DNA of 64,000 nucleotides, taken from positions 3,720,001 to 3,784,000 of the forward strand of contig NZ_JADBEK010000001.1 of NCBI RefSeq assembly GCF_014873145.1, given 5' to 3'. A model generated the notes under the pieces. It saw only the letters and a program-made list of their open reading frames with translations. It made no database searches and was not told the DNA's origin. Positions within the stretch are counted from its first letter, which is position 1; every line of letters begins with the position of its first letter. The position numbers were made by a program, and so were the translations under genes. Positions 24,824-33,145 of the stretch are shown here, piece by piece. The stretch comes from Nonomuraea angiospora (GTDB lineage: Bacteria > Actinomycetota > Actinomycetes > Streptosporangiales > Streptosporangiaceae).

Positions 24824-27800
24824 TCATCTGAGCTGGTAGGCCCTGATGACGGTCTCGGTGAAGCCGTTGCCGCCGGTGTCGGCGGCGTTGACGCGCAGCG
24901 AGGCGAACCCGCCGCGCGCGCTGACCGGGTGCCAGGTCTGCGCGGCCCACGTGCCCTTGCCCGCCGGGTGCACCAGCGTGGGCAGCCAGGTGCGGCCGTC
25001 GTCGTAGGAGATCTCCACCGTGAGCCTGCGCAGCGGCAGGTCGGGCGAGCCGTCCTGGCGCTGGACGCTCAGCGGGATGCTCATGTGACCCACCGCCGCC
25101 CGGTTACGGTCGTCCAGCTCGGGGGCGATCTTGACGGTCAGCAGCGGCAGCACCTGGCGCCTGCCCGGCTCGGCCGACTTCGATCTGAACCGCCACTCGG
25201 CGCTGACCCGGGTGGAGACCTTGGTCTGCTTCGCCTCGCGGTCGGCGGTCATGGTCAGCCGGTATTCGCTCGCCTTCGTCTCGGCGGGCACGTCGACCGA
25301 GCCCGGCAGGTAGTCGGCGGCGTAGATCTCCTTGCCGTCGCGGTAGAGCCTGGCCTGCGGGGCGGTGTAGTCGCCGTAGGAGACCCGGTCCGGCGTGCTG
25401 TCCTCGAACAGTCCGGCCGAGAACTGCATCGCGTTCTCCTGGCGCCAGTTGTAGTCGCCGTCGGGGTTGAGCGCGGCCGCGAAGACGCCGGTGTTCCAGC
25501 GGTCGGTGGTCTTCTGGCCGGCCCGGTAGGAGGTGGTGTCGCCGAAGAAGAACTGGTCCACGTCGTCCCAGCCGTCCGGCGGCGTCTGGTACTGGATGAA
25601 GGACGGATACCAGCCGGTGTCGGCGGGCGTGTAGTACTCGGTCCTGCGGAACGGCAGCGAGAAGCGCGACACCTGGCCGTACGGCATCCAGGCCAGCTCC
25701 TTCCCGTACAGCACCGGGAGGGCGAAGTGCTCGCCGAACTTGGCGTCCTGCTGCGTGGCGTACGTGGAGGTGACCTCGGCGAGGTCGCGGCGGCGCGGCT
25801 GGTAGCCGGGGTCGGCGGGGATGCGCGGCTCGGCCTTCATCAGGTGGTAGAAGTACGGGCTGTCGTCGTAGCCGCCGTCGGCATTCGGCTTGGCCCACTG
25901 CGTCCACCGGTAGAAGGCGAAGTTCTTGCTCACGGTGCGGGCCGTCGGGATGGCCTTGATGCCCTCGACGCGCTCCGCGCCCCACATGCCGGCCAGGTCG
26001 ACGTCCACGCCCATGGCCTGCACGCCCTCGGCGAGCTGGAGCATGCCGAGCATGCCGACGGCCAGCCGCGCGGTGGGCTCCTCCGTACGGACGGTCACCG
26101 GGCGGGCCTTGCGGGCCTCGGCGGCGACGGTGCGGTCGGCGTCGAGCGTGAACTCCGGGTCGGCGGCCATCACCATGGTGCCGTCGCTGTCCAGCATGAG
26201 GCTGACGACGGTGTAGCGGCGGCCCTTCTGCAGCCTGAGGTCCAGCGTGCCGCCGGCGATGTCGTAGTTGCGCTGCTCCTTGGCCTCGAGGTCGATCACG
26301 CCGGCGAACGCGGCGTGCGCGGGCCGCCCGTCGGTGCCGGTGAAGGTCAGCTTGAGCGAGCGCTTCTCCGGCTCGACCCGCATGCCGATGCCGGTGCGTA
26401 CGGTGACGCCGGCGTTCCTGGCGATGACCGTGCCGCTGAACGTGCCGATCGGGCCCGGCTGGGCGGTCACCTTGACCTGGGCGGTGCCGTGCGCGGGCAC
26501 CTCCACGGCCGGGGTGCCGAGCTTGAACGGCGTCACCGTCGCGCCCTCGCCGTCCTTGGCGATCACGCTGAGGTCCAGCCGGACGGCGGCGTCGCCGTCG
26601 TTGCGGTAGGTGAGCGTCTGCTCCCTGGGCGCGGGGCTGGGCAGCTCGATCTCGCCCAGGTTCAGGGTGGCGGGCTCGGCCGTGACCTGCTGGGTGACGG
26701 CGCGGGCGACGTCCACGCGGCCGGAGCCCTGGACGTAGGCGCCCAGCTCGTCGCCGGGCGCGGTGGAGGCCATGAGCGCCGCCTTGATCCGGTCGGCCTT
26801 CCAGTCGGGGTGCTGCCCGGCGACGATCGCGGCGGCCCCGGCCACGTGCGGGGTGGCCATGGAGGTGCCGCTCAGCGAGGTGTAGGAGTCGTCGACCGGC
26901 GAGCCCAGGCCCGTGCCCGCGGCCCGCGCGGCGACGATCTCCACGCCCGGCGCGATCAGGTCGGGCTTGACCGCGGCGTCGCCCACGCGCGGGCCCGTGC
27001 TGCTGAACTGCACGACCGTGTCGTCGTCGCGGTAGGAGGCGCCGACGGAGAGCGCGCGGTCCGCGGTGCTCGGAGAGCTCACCGTCTGGGGGCCGGCGTT
27101 GCCCGAGGCGATGACGAACAGCGTGCCGTACTTCTCCGACAGGCTGTTGACGGCCTGCTCCACCGGGTCCGCGCCGACGGAGTCCGGCTCGCCGAGGCTG
27201 AGGTTGGCGACACGGGCGCCGTTCTCGGCCGCCCAGGTCATGGCCTCGATGATGGCCGAGTCGGGGCAGTCGCCGCTCTGCACGCAAACCTTGCCGATCA
27301 GCAGCTTCGCGCCCGGGGCGACGCCCTTGTACCTGCCGCCCGAGGCGGCGCCGGAGCCGGCGATGGTGGCGGCGACGTGGGTGCCGTGGCCGTTGAGGTC
27401 GCGGACGTCGGGCTCGTCGGTGAAGTTCTGGGCCTTGGTGACCAGGCCCTGGAGGTCGGGGTGGCCGGCGTCGTACCCGGTGTCGAGGACGGCGACGGGC
27501 ACGTCCTTGCCGGTGTGGCCGGCCGCCCAGGCCTGGGGCGCGCCGATGTGCGGGACGCTGACGTCGAGGGAGAGCTTGGCCTTGCCGTCCAGCCAGATCT
27601 TCTCGGGCACGGCCGCGGCCGTCCTGGCCTGCCCGGTCAGCGCCTTCCACAGCGCGCCGGTGCGCGGCTCGCTCCGCGCGACGCCGTTGATCGCGGGCAG
27701 CGGGCGCCCGCCGGCGGCGCGCAGCGTGGCGGCGCCGGTCTGGTCCGGGTACGTCGTGATCAGCGGGAGCGCCGGGCTGGCGGCGTCGTCGTAGCCGAGC

Positions 27801-28153
27801 GCGGCGAGCCGGGTGACGTTGAACAGCCGGGGGTCGAGCCGGCCGGCGGCCAGCAGCGGCATCGCGTCCGTGGGGACGATGCTGAGCCCGTCCTGGCCCC
27901 GGCGGTGCACGAACGTGACCTTCTCCCTGCCGGGGCCGGGCTTGACGTCGAGCTGGGTCTGCTTGTCGGGGAGCTCGCGGAGGGTGACCCGGTCGCCGGT
28001 GATGAGGGTGATCGTCTTGGGCGGTCCGGACGGCTTTCCCGGCTGGGTGGTCGCCTTGGCGGAGGGGGCGGGGGTTGGGGCCGCCTGGGCCGGCGTGGCG
28101 GCGGCGATCAGGGCCGTTACCACGACGCCCAGAAGGGCGGTTCTCTGAAGCAC
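24824..28153 (-). CDS. Large secreted S8 (subtilisin-like) serine protease
   Basis: A 1,109-aa exported protease. A signal peptide (cleavage near AQA-AP, residue 25) and a pro-region (about 40-200) precede the subtilase domain. The triad is intact: D224 in VAVLDTGYD, H256 in NGHGTHVA and S431 in SGTSMATPH. The C-terminal 600 residues are beta-rich and resemble those of other actinobacterial subtilisins of unknown target, with an Fn3-like segment after about residue 500 and a final jelly-roll-like region. GTG 28153 is the start. It is divergent from a TrmB/LuxR-type regulator, a pairing often seen for such proteases, and ends at the shared hairpin. Confidence 0.92.
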   Translation of the reverse strand: MLQRTALLGVVVTALIAAATPAQAAPTPAPSAKATTQPGKPSGPPKTITLITGDRVTLRELPDKQTQLDVKPGPGREKVTFVHRRGQDGLSIVPTDAMPLLAAGRLDPRLFNVTRLAALGYDDAASPALPLITTYPDQTGAATLRAAGGRPLPAINGVARSEPRTGALWKALTGQARTAAAVPEKIWLDGKAKLSLDVSVPHIGAPQAWAAGHTGKDVPVAVLDTGYDAGHPDLQGLVTKAQNFTDEPDVRDLNGHGTHVAATIAGSGAASGGRYKGVAPGAKLLIGKVCVQSGDCPDSAIIEAMTWAAENGARVANLSLGEPDSVGADPVEQAVNSLSEKYGTLFVIASGNAGPQTVSSPSTADRALSVGASYRDDDTVVQFSSTGPRVGDAAVKPDLIAPGVEIVAARAAGTGLGSPVDDSYTSLSGTSMATPHVAGAAAIVAGQHPDWKADRIKAALMASTAPGDELGAYVQGSGRVDVARAVTQQVTAEPATLNLGEIELPSPAPREQTLTYRNDGDAAVRLDLSVIAKDGEGATVTPFKLGTPAVEVPAHGTAQVKVTAQPGPIGTFSGTVIARNAGVTVRTGIGMRVEPEKRSLKLTFTGTDGRPAHAAFAGVIDLEAKEQRNYDIAGGTLDLRLQKGRRYTVVSLMLDSDGTMVMAADPEFTLDADRTVAAEARKARPVTVRTEEPTARLAVGMLGMLQLAEGVQAMGVDVDLAGMWGAERVEGIKAIPTARTVSKNFAFYRWTQWAKPNADGGYDDSPYFYHLMKAEPRIPADPGYQPRRRDLAEVTSTYATQQDAKFGEHFALPVLYGKELAWMPYGQVSRFSLPFRRTEYYTPADTGWYPSFIQYQTPPDGWDDVDQFFFGDTTSYRAGQKTTDRWNTGVFAAALNPDGDYNWRQENAMQFSAGLFEDSTPDRVSYGDYTAPQARLYRDGKEIYAADYLPGSVDVPAETKASEYRLTMTADREAKQTKVSTRVSAEWRFRSKSAEPGRRQVLPLLTVKIAPELDDRNRAAVGHMSIPLSVQRQDGSPDLPLRRLTVEISYDDGRTWLPTLVHPAGKGTWAAQTWHPVSARGGFASLRVNAADTGGNGFTETVIRAYQLR

Positions 28154-28244
28154 ATCCCGATTTCTAATTGTCAGTTAAATTTGGTGACAAGGTGGTTGAT
28201 GTGGCCTATTGCGGCAACTGCCGGAATTGGCCAAGATCGTGGGC
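28154..28244. promoter_or_regulatory. Divergent promoter region, subtilisin / TrmB-LuxR regulator
   Basis: The 91-bp region separates two starts. It is AT-rich for this genome (ATTTCTAATTGTCAGTTAAA at 28160-28179). CGGCA-AC-TGCCG, a 12-bp dyad, lies at about 28212-28223 and could bind the neighbouring regulator. An alternative TTG start for the regulator at 28209 overlaps the dyad. Confidence 0.4.
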
Positions 28245-29594
28245 ATGCTTGAGGAGGGCCGGGCGCTGGAGGTCGTGGGCATCAGCGCCTTCGACGAGCG
28301 GGTCTACCGCGGGGTGCTGGCCAGCCCCGGCATCACCGTGCAGGAGCTCGTCAGGCGCAGCGGCGAGAGCACCGGACGCATCCAGTCGTCCCTGAGCCGG
28401 CTGCGCGCCAAGGGGCTGGTCAGCCGCCTGTGGGGCCGCTCGCCCCGCTGGACGGCCACGAACCCGGGTGCCGCGATCCGCTCGCTGGTGCGCGGCATGC
28501 AGGGCGAGCTCGACCGGCTCACCGACACCGCCGACGAGCTGGAGGCCGCCTTCCGCACGGTGGGCCAGGGCATGGAGGAGGGCGGTCAACTGGAGGTCCT
28601 GGCCGGGCCCGAGGAGCAGGCCCGGTGGTACGTGCGGTTGCAGCAGGAGGCCAAGGAGGAGGTGCTGACCTTCGACCGGCCGCCGTACGTGCTGGACTAC
28701 CACAACCCGCTCCAGACCGGCCTGCTCCGCAGCGGCGTCCGCTACCGGACCATCTACGTGCCGGAGGCCTTCGACCACACGGGGGCGCTCGACGAGGTGG
28801 GCAGCCTGATCAAGGCCGGGGAGGAGGCGCGGGTCCTGCCGGAGCTGCCGTTCAAGATGGCGATCGTCGACCGGTGGCGGGCGGTCATGCCCCTGCAGAT
28901 GGACCCGCCCTTGACGCGGGGCGTGCTGATCACGGGGTCCACCATGGTGATGGCGTTGGTGGAGCTGTTCGAGCGGATGTGGCGGGAGGCGCTGCCGGTA
29001 CGGCCTGAGCTGTGGCGGGAGCTCGGTGATCCGGTCCTGGAGACGACCGATCCCGGACCGCCGGTCGCGGCCCTGGCCCCTGAGGCTGGCGCGCTCGGCC
29101 CTGCGGGCGGGGCACTCGGCCCTGCGGGCGGGGCGCCCGTTCGTGCGGCAGGTTCGCTCACCCCTGCGGTCGGCACGCCCGGCGCTGCGGCGGGTGCGTC
29201 GGACTCTACGGCGGGTGCGTCCGGCTCTGCGTCGGGGACGCAGGGTCCTCTTGCGGGGACGCCCAGTCCTGCGGCCGGGTCACTCGGCTCTCCGGCCGGT
29301 GCCCACAGCCCTACTGCGCGGATGCCCGGTCCTGCGGCCGGGGCGCTCGGCCCTGCGGCCGGCGCCCTCAGCCCCTCGGCCGACGCCTTCAGCTCTGCGG
29401 CCAGTGCGCTCAGTCTGGAGGATCGCAGGCTCCTGGCGCTGCTCGCGGCCGGGCTCAAGGACGACGCCATCGCCCGCCAGCTCGGCACCAGCCCCCGCAC
29501 CCTCCGTCGCCGGCTCCGTCACCTCCTGGACGAGCTCAACGCGGAGACCCGCTTCCAAGCCGGCGCCCAGGCCAGCCGCCGCGGCCTGGTGTGA
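28245..29594 (+). CDS. TrmB-like/LuxR-type regulator with low-complexity linker
   Basis: About 449 aa. An N-terminal TrmB-type winged helix (VYRGVLASPGITVQELVRRSGESTGRIQSSLSRLRAKGLV) is followed by a helical linker and a TrmB-like sensor region (GGQLEVLAGPEEQARW to VLITGSTMVMALVELFERMW). A LuxR-type helix-turn-helix closes the protein (LSLEDRRLLALLAAGLKDDAIARQLGTSPRTLRRRL). Between sensor and LuxR domain lies an Ala/Gly/Pro/Ser-rich stretch of about 130 residues (about 262-391) built of degenerate GALGPAGG-like octads, which I have not seen described for this family. ATG 28245 is my choice. Its likely target is the divergent subtilisin gene. Confidence 0.8.
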   Translation: MLEEGRALEVVGISAFDERVYRGVLASPGITVQELVRRSGESTGRIQSSLSRLRAKGLVSRLWGRSPRWTATNPGAAIRSLVRGMQGELDRLTDTADELEAAFRTVGQGMEEGGQLEVLAGPEEQARWYVRLQQEAKEEVLTFDRPPYVLDYHNPLQTGLLRSGVRYRTIYVPEAFDHTGALDEVGSLIKAGEEARVLPELPFKMAIVDRWRAVMPLQMDPPLTRGVLITGSTMVMALVELFERMWREALPVRPELWRELGDPVLETTDPGPPVAALAPEAGALGPAGGALGPAGGAPVRAAGSLTPAVGTPGAAAGASDSTAGASGSASGTQGPLAGTPSPAAGSLGSPAGAHSPTARMPGPAAGALGPAAGALSPSADAFSSAASALSLEDRRLLALLAAGLKDDAIARQLGTSPRTLRRRLRHLLDELNAETRFQAGAQASRRGLV

Positions 29595-29601
29595 GCCCGC
29601 T

Positions 29602-29780
29602 CTCGCGCACCGCGGTCACCCCCTCAGGCCCACTCGCACAGCGCGGTCGCCCTCCACCGCCCCCTCGCATACCGCGGTCGCCCTGATCAAGATTCGCTCG
29701 CGCAGCGCGGTCGCCGCCTCCGCCCGCTCGACTGGCGTGGTCGCCTTCCGGACCTCTACCGGCGTCGGCGGGATCGCCTT
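29602..29780 (+). repeat. Degenerate 31-bp tandem repeats in a non-coding gap
   Basis: The 353-bp gap 29595-29947 holds no convincing gene. Units beginning CTCGC...GCGGTCGCC start at 29602, 29633, 29664, 29697 and 29727, a period of 30-33 bp, with a weaker sixth at 29754. The core CGCGGTCGCC is kept while the tail varies. The remaining 170 bp up to the glgM stop show nothing I can identify. Confidence 0.7.
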
Positions 29781-29947
29781 GCCCCGGCCGCGCCGTCCGC
29801 CCGGGGCTGAGGTCCTTCAGACCGGGCGGGGTGCGCCGACGGGCAGGCGAGCCTTGGCGGCCTGCGCATGGGGTCGCAGAACCCCGCCGACGGCCGCCAT
29901 CCCGCAGGCGTCCTCGCCGTTCTTCCTCGTGACCCCGTGAGAGGGCC

Positions 29948-31120
29948 TCAGGGCCGCAGGGTCGCGTACAGGTCCATGGTGCGGTGGGCGATGCGCTCCC
30001 AGGAGAAGTGCTCGACGGCCCTGGCCCGCCCCGCCACCCCGAGCGCCTTGGCCCGCGCCGGGTCCCGCAGCAGCGCGTTGACGCGCTCGGCCAGGTCGGC
30101 GGCGAAGCGGTCGGGGTCGTGCGGCGTGCCGTCGGGCCCCTGGGAGATCGGGACGAGCAGGCCCGTCTCCCCGTCGGCCACCACTTCGGGGATGCCGCCG
30201 GTGGCCGTCGCCACCACGGCCGTCTCGCAGGCCATCGCCTCCAGGTTCACGATCCCCATGGGCTCGTACACCGACGGGCACACGAACACCGTCGCGTGCG
30301 TCAGCAACTGGATGACCTCGGGCTTGGGCAGCATCTCCTGGATCCAGAACACCCCGTCCCGGTCGAGGCCGCGCACCAGCTCGGTGACCTCCGCCGCGAT
30401 CTCCGGCGTGTCCGGCGCGCCCGCGCACAGCACGAGCTGGGCGTCCCGGTCGAAGGACCGCGCCGCGCGCAGGAGGTGGACCAGGCCCTTCTGCCGGGTG
30501 ATGCGGCCCACGAAGATGACGTACGGGCGGTGCGGGTCCACCCCGTGCTTCTCCAGCACGTCGAGGTCGTGGTCGGGGGCGTACTCGGCGGTGTCGATGC
30601 CGTTGTGGATGACGCTGACCCTGTCCGGCGGGATCTCGGGGTAGGCCGCCAGGACGTCGCGGCGCATCCCCTCCGACACCGCGATGACCGCGTCCGCGCT
30701 CGCCAGGGCGGTGCGCTCGGCCCACGACGAGATCGTGTAGCCGCCGCCGAGCTGCTCGGCCTTCCAGGGTCGCAGCGGTTCCAGGCTGTGCGTGGTGATC
30801 ACGTGTGGGATGCCGTGCAGCATCTTCGCGACATGCCCGGCGAAGTTGGCGTACCAAGTGTGCGAGTGGACGACGTCGGCTCCCTCGCACGCGGCGGCCA
30901 TCTCCAGGTCCACGCCGAGCACCTGCAGCGCGGCGTTGGCGGCCGCCAGTCCCTCGGGCACCCGGTAGGCCGAGACGCCGGGCTCGGTGCGGTCGGCTCC
31001 GAAGCAGCGCACGCGTACGTCGGCCAGCTTCCGCAGCTCCCTGGCCAGGTATTCCATGTGCACCCCGGCCCCGCCGTACACCTCGGGCGGGTACTCCCGG
31101 CTGAGCAGATCAACACGCAT
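29948..31120 (-). CDS. glgM: GT4 alpha-glucan synthase (maltose-1-phosphate/glycogen synthase)
   Basis: A 390-aa GT4 glycosyltransferase. The N-terminal domain starts [28 protein letters not shown]; the C-terminal domain has [17 protein letters not shown] and the nucleotide-sugar site [35 protein letters not shown] (E7-type motif near residues 293-300). Length and sequence match the actinobacterial enzyme long called GlgA and shown in Mycobacterium to make maltose-1-phosphate from ADP-glucose and glucose-1-phosphate. It is divergent from glgC, which supplies ADP-glucose. The same layout is conserved in actinobacteria. Confidence 0.93.
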   Translation of the reverse strand: MRVDLLSREYPPEVYGGAGVHMEYLARELRKLADVRVRCFGADRTEPGVSAYRVPEGLAAANAALQVLGVDLEMAAACEGADVVHSHTWYANFAGHVAKMLHGIPHVITTHSLEPLRPWKAEQLGGGYTISSWAERTALASADAVIAVSEGMRRDVLAAYPEIPPDRVSVIHNGIDTAEYAPDHDLDVLEKHGVDPHRPYVIFVGRITRQKGLVHLLRAARSFDRDAQLVLCAGAPDTPEIAAEVTELVRGLDRDGVFWIQEMLPKPEVIQLLTHATVFVCPSVYEPMGIVNLEAMACETAVVATATGGIPEVVADGETGLLVPISQGPDGTPHDPDRFAADLAERVNALLRDPARAKALGVAGRARAVEHFSWERIAHRTMDLYATLRP

Positions 31121-31290
31121 GAGACGACCTTATGGCGGGCCGCGGCCGGCGGGCCACCACAAGCAGCGAGTTTCGCGCTCGAGGTCAACCTGGGCGGCTC
31201 GACGATCTCCCGACGTCCATTGCGCAACAAATCTGGACACGAAGGGAGGTCTCCATACCGGGATTCGTCGATAGATCGGCCATTTGAGGG

Positions 31291-31296
31291 TAGCGT
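31291..31296 (+). promoter_or_regulatory. -10 box of glgC, leaderless start
   Basis: TAGCGT lies 7 nt before ATG 31304 and there is no purine-rich ribosome binding site, so the glgC transcript is probably leaderless. Confidence 0.5.
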
Positions 31297-31303
31297 CCTG
31301 GGC

Positions 31304-32539
31304 ATGAGGTCCCGGAGGGTGCTTGCGGTCGTGCTGGCAGGTGGAGAGGGCAAGAGGCTCATGCCGCTCACGGCGGATCGGGCGAAACCGGCGGTGCCGT
31401 TCGGGGGGATATACAGGCTCGTCGATTTCGTCCTGTCCAACCTGGCGAACGGCGGCTTCCTGAAGATCGTCGTACTGACCCAGTACAAGAACCACAGTCT
31501 TGACCGGCACGTCTCGCGCACCTGGCGGCTGTCGGCGATGCTCGGCAACTACGTGACGCCCGTGCCCGCGCAGCAGCGGCTCGGCCCGCGGTGGTTCTCG
31601 GGGTCCGCGGACGCGCTGTTCCAGAACCTGAACCTGATCTACGACGAGATGCCGGAGCACGTGATCGTGTTCGGGGCCGACCACATCTACCGGATGGATC
31701 CGCGGCAGATGGTCGAGCAGCACGAGGACTCGGGCGCCGACGTGACGGTGGCGGCGATCAGGCAGCCGCTGTCGCTGGCCGACCAGTTCGGCGTGATCGA
31801 GACCGATCCGCAGGGGCGCAGGATCGTGGCGTTCAGGGAGAAGCCGAAGGACGCGGTGGGGCTGGCGGACTCCCCCGACGAGGTGTACGCGTCGATGGGC
31901 AACTACGTGTTCAAGACCCAGTCGATGATCGACGCGCTGCGCGAGGACGCACTCGACCCGACCAGCAAGCACGACCTGGGCGGCAACATCATCCCGATGC
32001 TCGTCAAGTCGGGCGGGGCCGACGTCTACGACTTCAAGAACAACATCGTGCCGGGCTCCAGCGATCGCGACCGCGGCTACTGGCGCGACGTGGGGACGCT
32101 CGACGCGTACTACGAGGCCCACATGGACCTCATCTCGGCGCACCCCGTCTTCAACCTCTACAACGACAAGTGGCCGATCTTCACCGGCCACGATCCGCTG
32201 CCTCCGGCCAAGTTCGTGCACAACGACGGCGACCGGGTGGGGCGGGCCATCGACTCGCTGGTGTCACCCGGCGTGATCGTCTCCGGCGGCACGGCCATCC
32301 GGTCGATCCTGTCGCCCAAGGTCGTGCTCCACTCGCACTCGCTGGTGGAGGACTCCGTACTGATGGAGAACGTCAAGGTCGGCCGGGGCGCGGTCATCCG
32401 CAAGGCGATCATCGACAAGAACGTCGTGATCCCCGACGGCGCCAGGATCGGCTTCGACCTCGACTACGACCGCACCCGGTTCGCCCTGACCAGGGGAGGG
32501 GTTGTGGTGATCGGCAAGAACGAGATCGTCGACCGCTGA
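31304..32539 (+). CDS. glgC: Glucose-1-phosphate adenylyltransferase
   Basis: A 411-aa enzyme that makes ADP-glucose from ATP and glucose-1-phosphate for alpha-glucan synthesis. The N-terminal nucleotidyltransferase signature [37 protein letters not shown] spans about residues 10-46, [10 protein letters not shown] is near 124-133, [19 protein letters not shown] near 257-275, and a left-handed beta-helix forms the C-terminus ([34 protein letters not shown]). All canonical residues appear present and the length is normal. It faces glgM across a 183-bp divergent region; the two enzymes act in sequence. Confidence 0.97.
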   Translation: MRSRRVLAVVLAGGEGKRLMPLTADRAKPAVPFGGIYRLVDFVLSNLANGGFLKIVVLTQYKNHSLDRHVSRTWRLSAMLGNYVTPVPAQQRLGPRWFSGSADALFQNLNLIYDEMPEHVIVFGADHIYRMDPRQMVEQHEDSGADVTVAAIRQPLSLADQFGVIETDPQGRRIVAFREKPKDAVGLADSPDEVYASMGNYVFKTQSMIDALREDALDPTSKHDLGGNIIPMLVKSGGADVYDFKNNIVPGSSDRDRGYWRDVGTLDAYYEAHMDLISAHPVFNLYNDKWPIFTGHDPLPPAKFVHNDGDRVGRAIDSLVSPGVIVSGGTAIRSILSPKVVLHSHSLVEDSVLMENVKVGRGAVIRKAIIDKNVVIPDGARIGFDLDYDRTRFALTRGGVVVIGKNEIVDR

Positions 32540-32627
32540 CCACCGTCCCCACTCCGAGCCGCCCCCGCACCCCAAACCGGCCCACACCCGCCGGCCGGCG
32601 CAGCCACCTGCGCCGCCCAGCCAGGCC

Positions 32628-32985
32628 GGAAGACGTCGCCTTTCCCGGGGCCGCGCAAAGGCCGGAGAACATGGCGTCCGGCTGCTGTGCTTTCACGGGG
32701 CCAGAAGGCGTCACATCGGATTGCGGAAGCGGGCGTTTCCCACGGCCACGCGGGCCTCGGAGGACATAGCGACTGACCGCACTTCGCGCTAGACGCAGGG
32801 GACGGAAGACGTCACGTCCGACTGCGCGAGCAGCGCCCTTCGTCCGGCCTGACAGGCATCGGAGGGCACTTGCCCAAACCGTACAGGGGGTCTGAAGGCG
32901 CCACGTCCGGCAGCGCGCGCAGTGCTCCTTGCCTGGACGTGCAGGGGGGAGGATGTCGTCGCGTCCGACCGCGTGAGCGGTGACG
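32628..32985 (+). repeat. Degenerate repeat block in a 606-bp gene-free region
   Basis: The region 32540-33145 contains no convincing gene. Copies of a unit close to GGAAGACGTCACGTCCG plus ACTGCGCGAGCAGCGCCCTT begin near 32628, 32663, 32702, 32759, 32804, 32892 and 32949, with a faint one near 32851, spaced 35-57 bp. The copies at 32804 and 32892 match best. The unit carries CpG-rich core motifs but no constant spacer, so it is not a CRISPR array. The final 160 bases hold a hairpin terminator. Confidence 0.65.
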
Positions 32986-33093
32986 CGGACAAGTGTGAGG
33001 AGGGGCGCACATTCCCATCAAGCGCTGAGTGCGAATATCAGGCGCCCGGCTGCGGAGATCGGTTCACAGGGGTGGGAATGAGCGGCGGGGTGG

Positions 33094-33129
33094 GGTCCCG
33101 GGGCGCGCCGCGACGCGTCCCCGGGAACC
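33094..33129 (-). terminator. Hairpin terminator of the YDK-rich gene
   Basis: GGTCCCGGGGCGCG (33094-33107) pairs with 33114-33129 through 14 bp with two single-base bulges and a 6-nt loop, 17 bp past the stop of the YDK-rich gene. Confidence 0.6.
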
Positions 33130-33145
33130 CGAATCCAATTGCCCG

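Noticed and set aside
24929..28252. Open plus-strand frame of about 1,100 codons opposite the subtilisin gene
   Set aside because: The minus strand has a complete triad and signal peptide; the plus reading is low-complexity.
29026..29940. Plus-strand Arg-rich frame running past the TrmB/LuxR gene
   Set aside because: It is a shifted reading of the low-complexity linker and the 31-bp repeats, with no start signal.
32628..32985. Possible CRISPR array
   Set aside because: Repeats are degenerate, spacing varies from 35 to 57 bp, and there are no cas genes.
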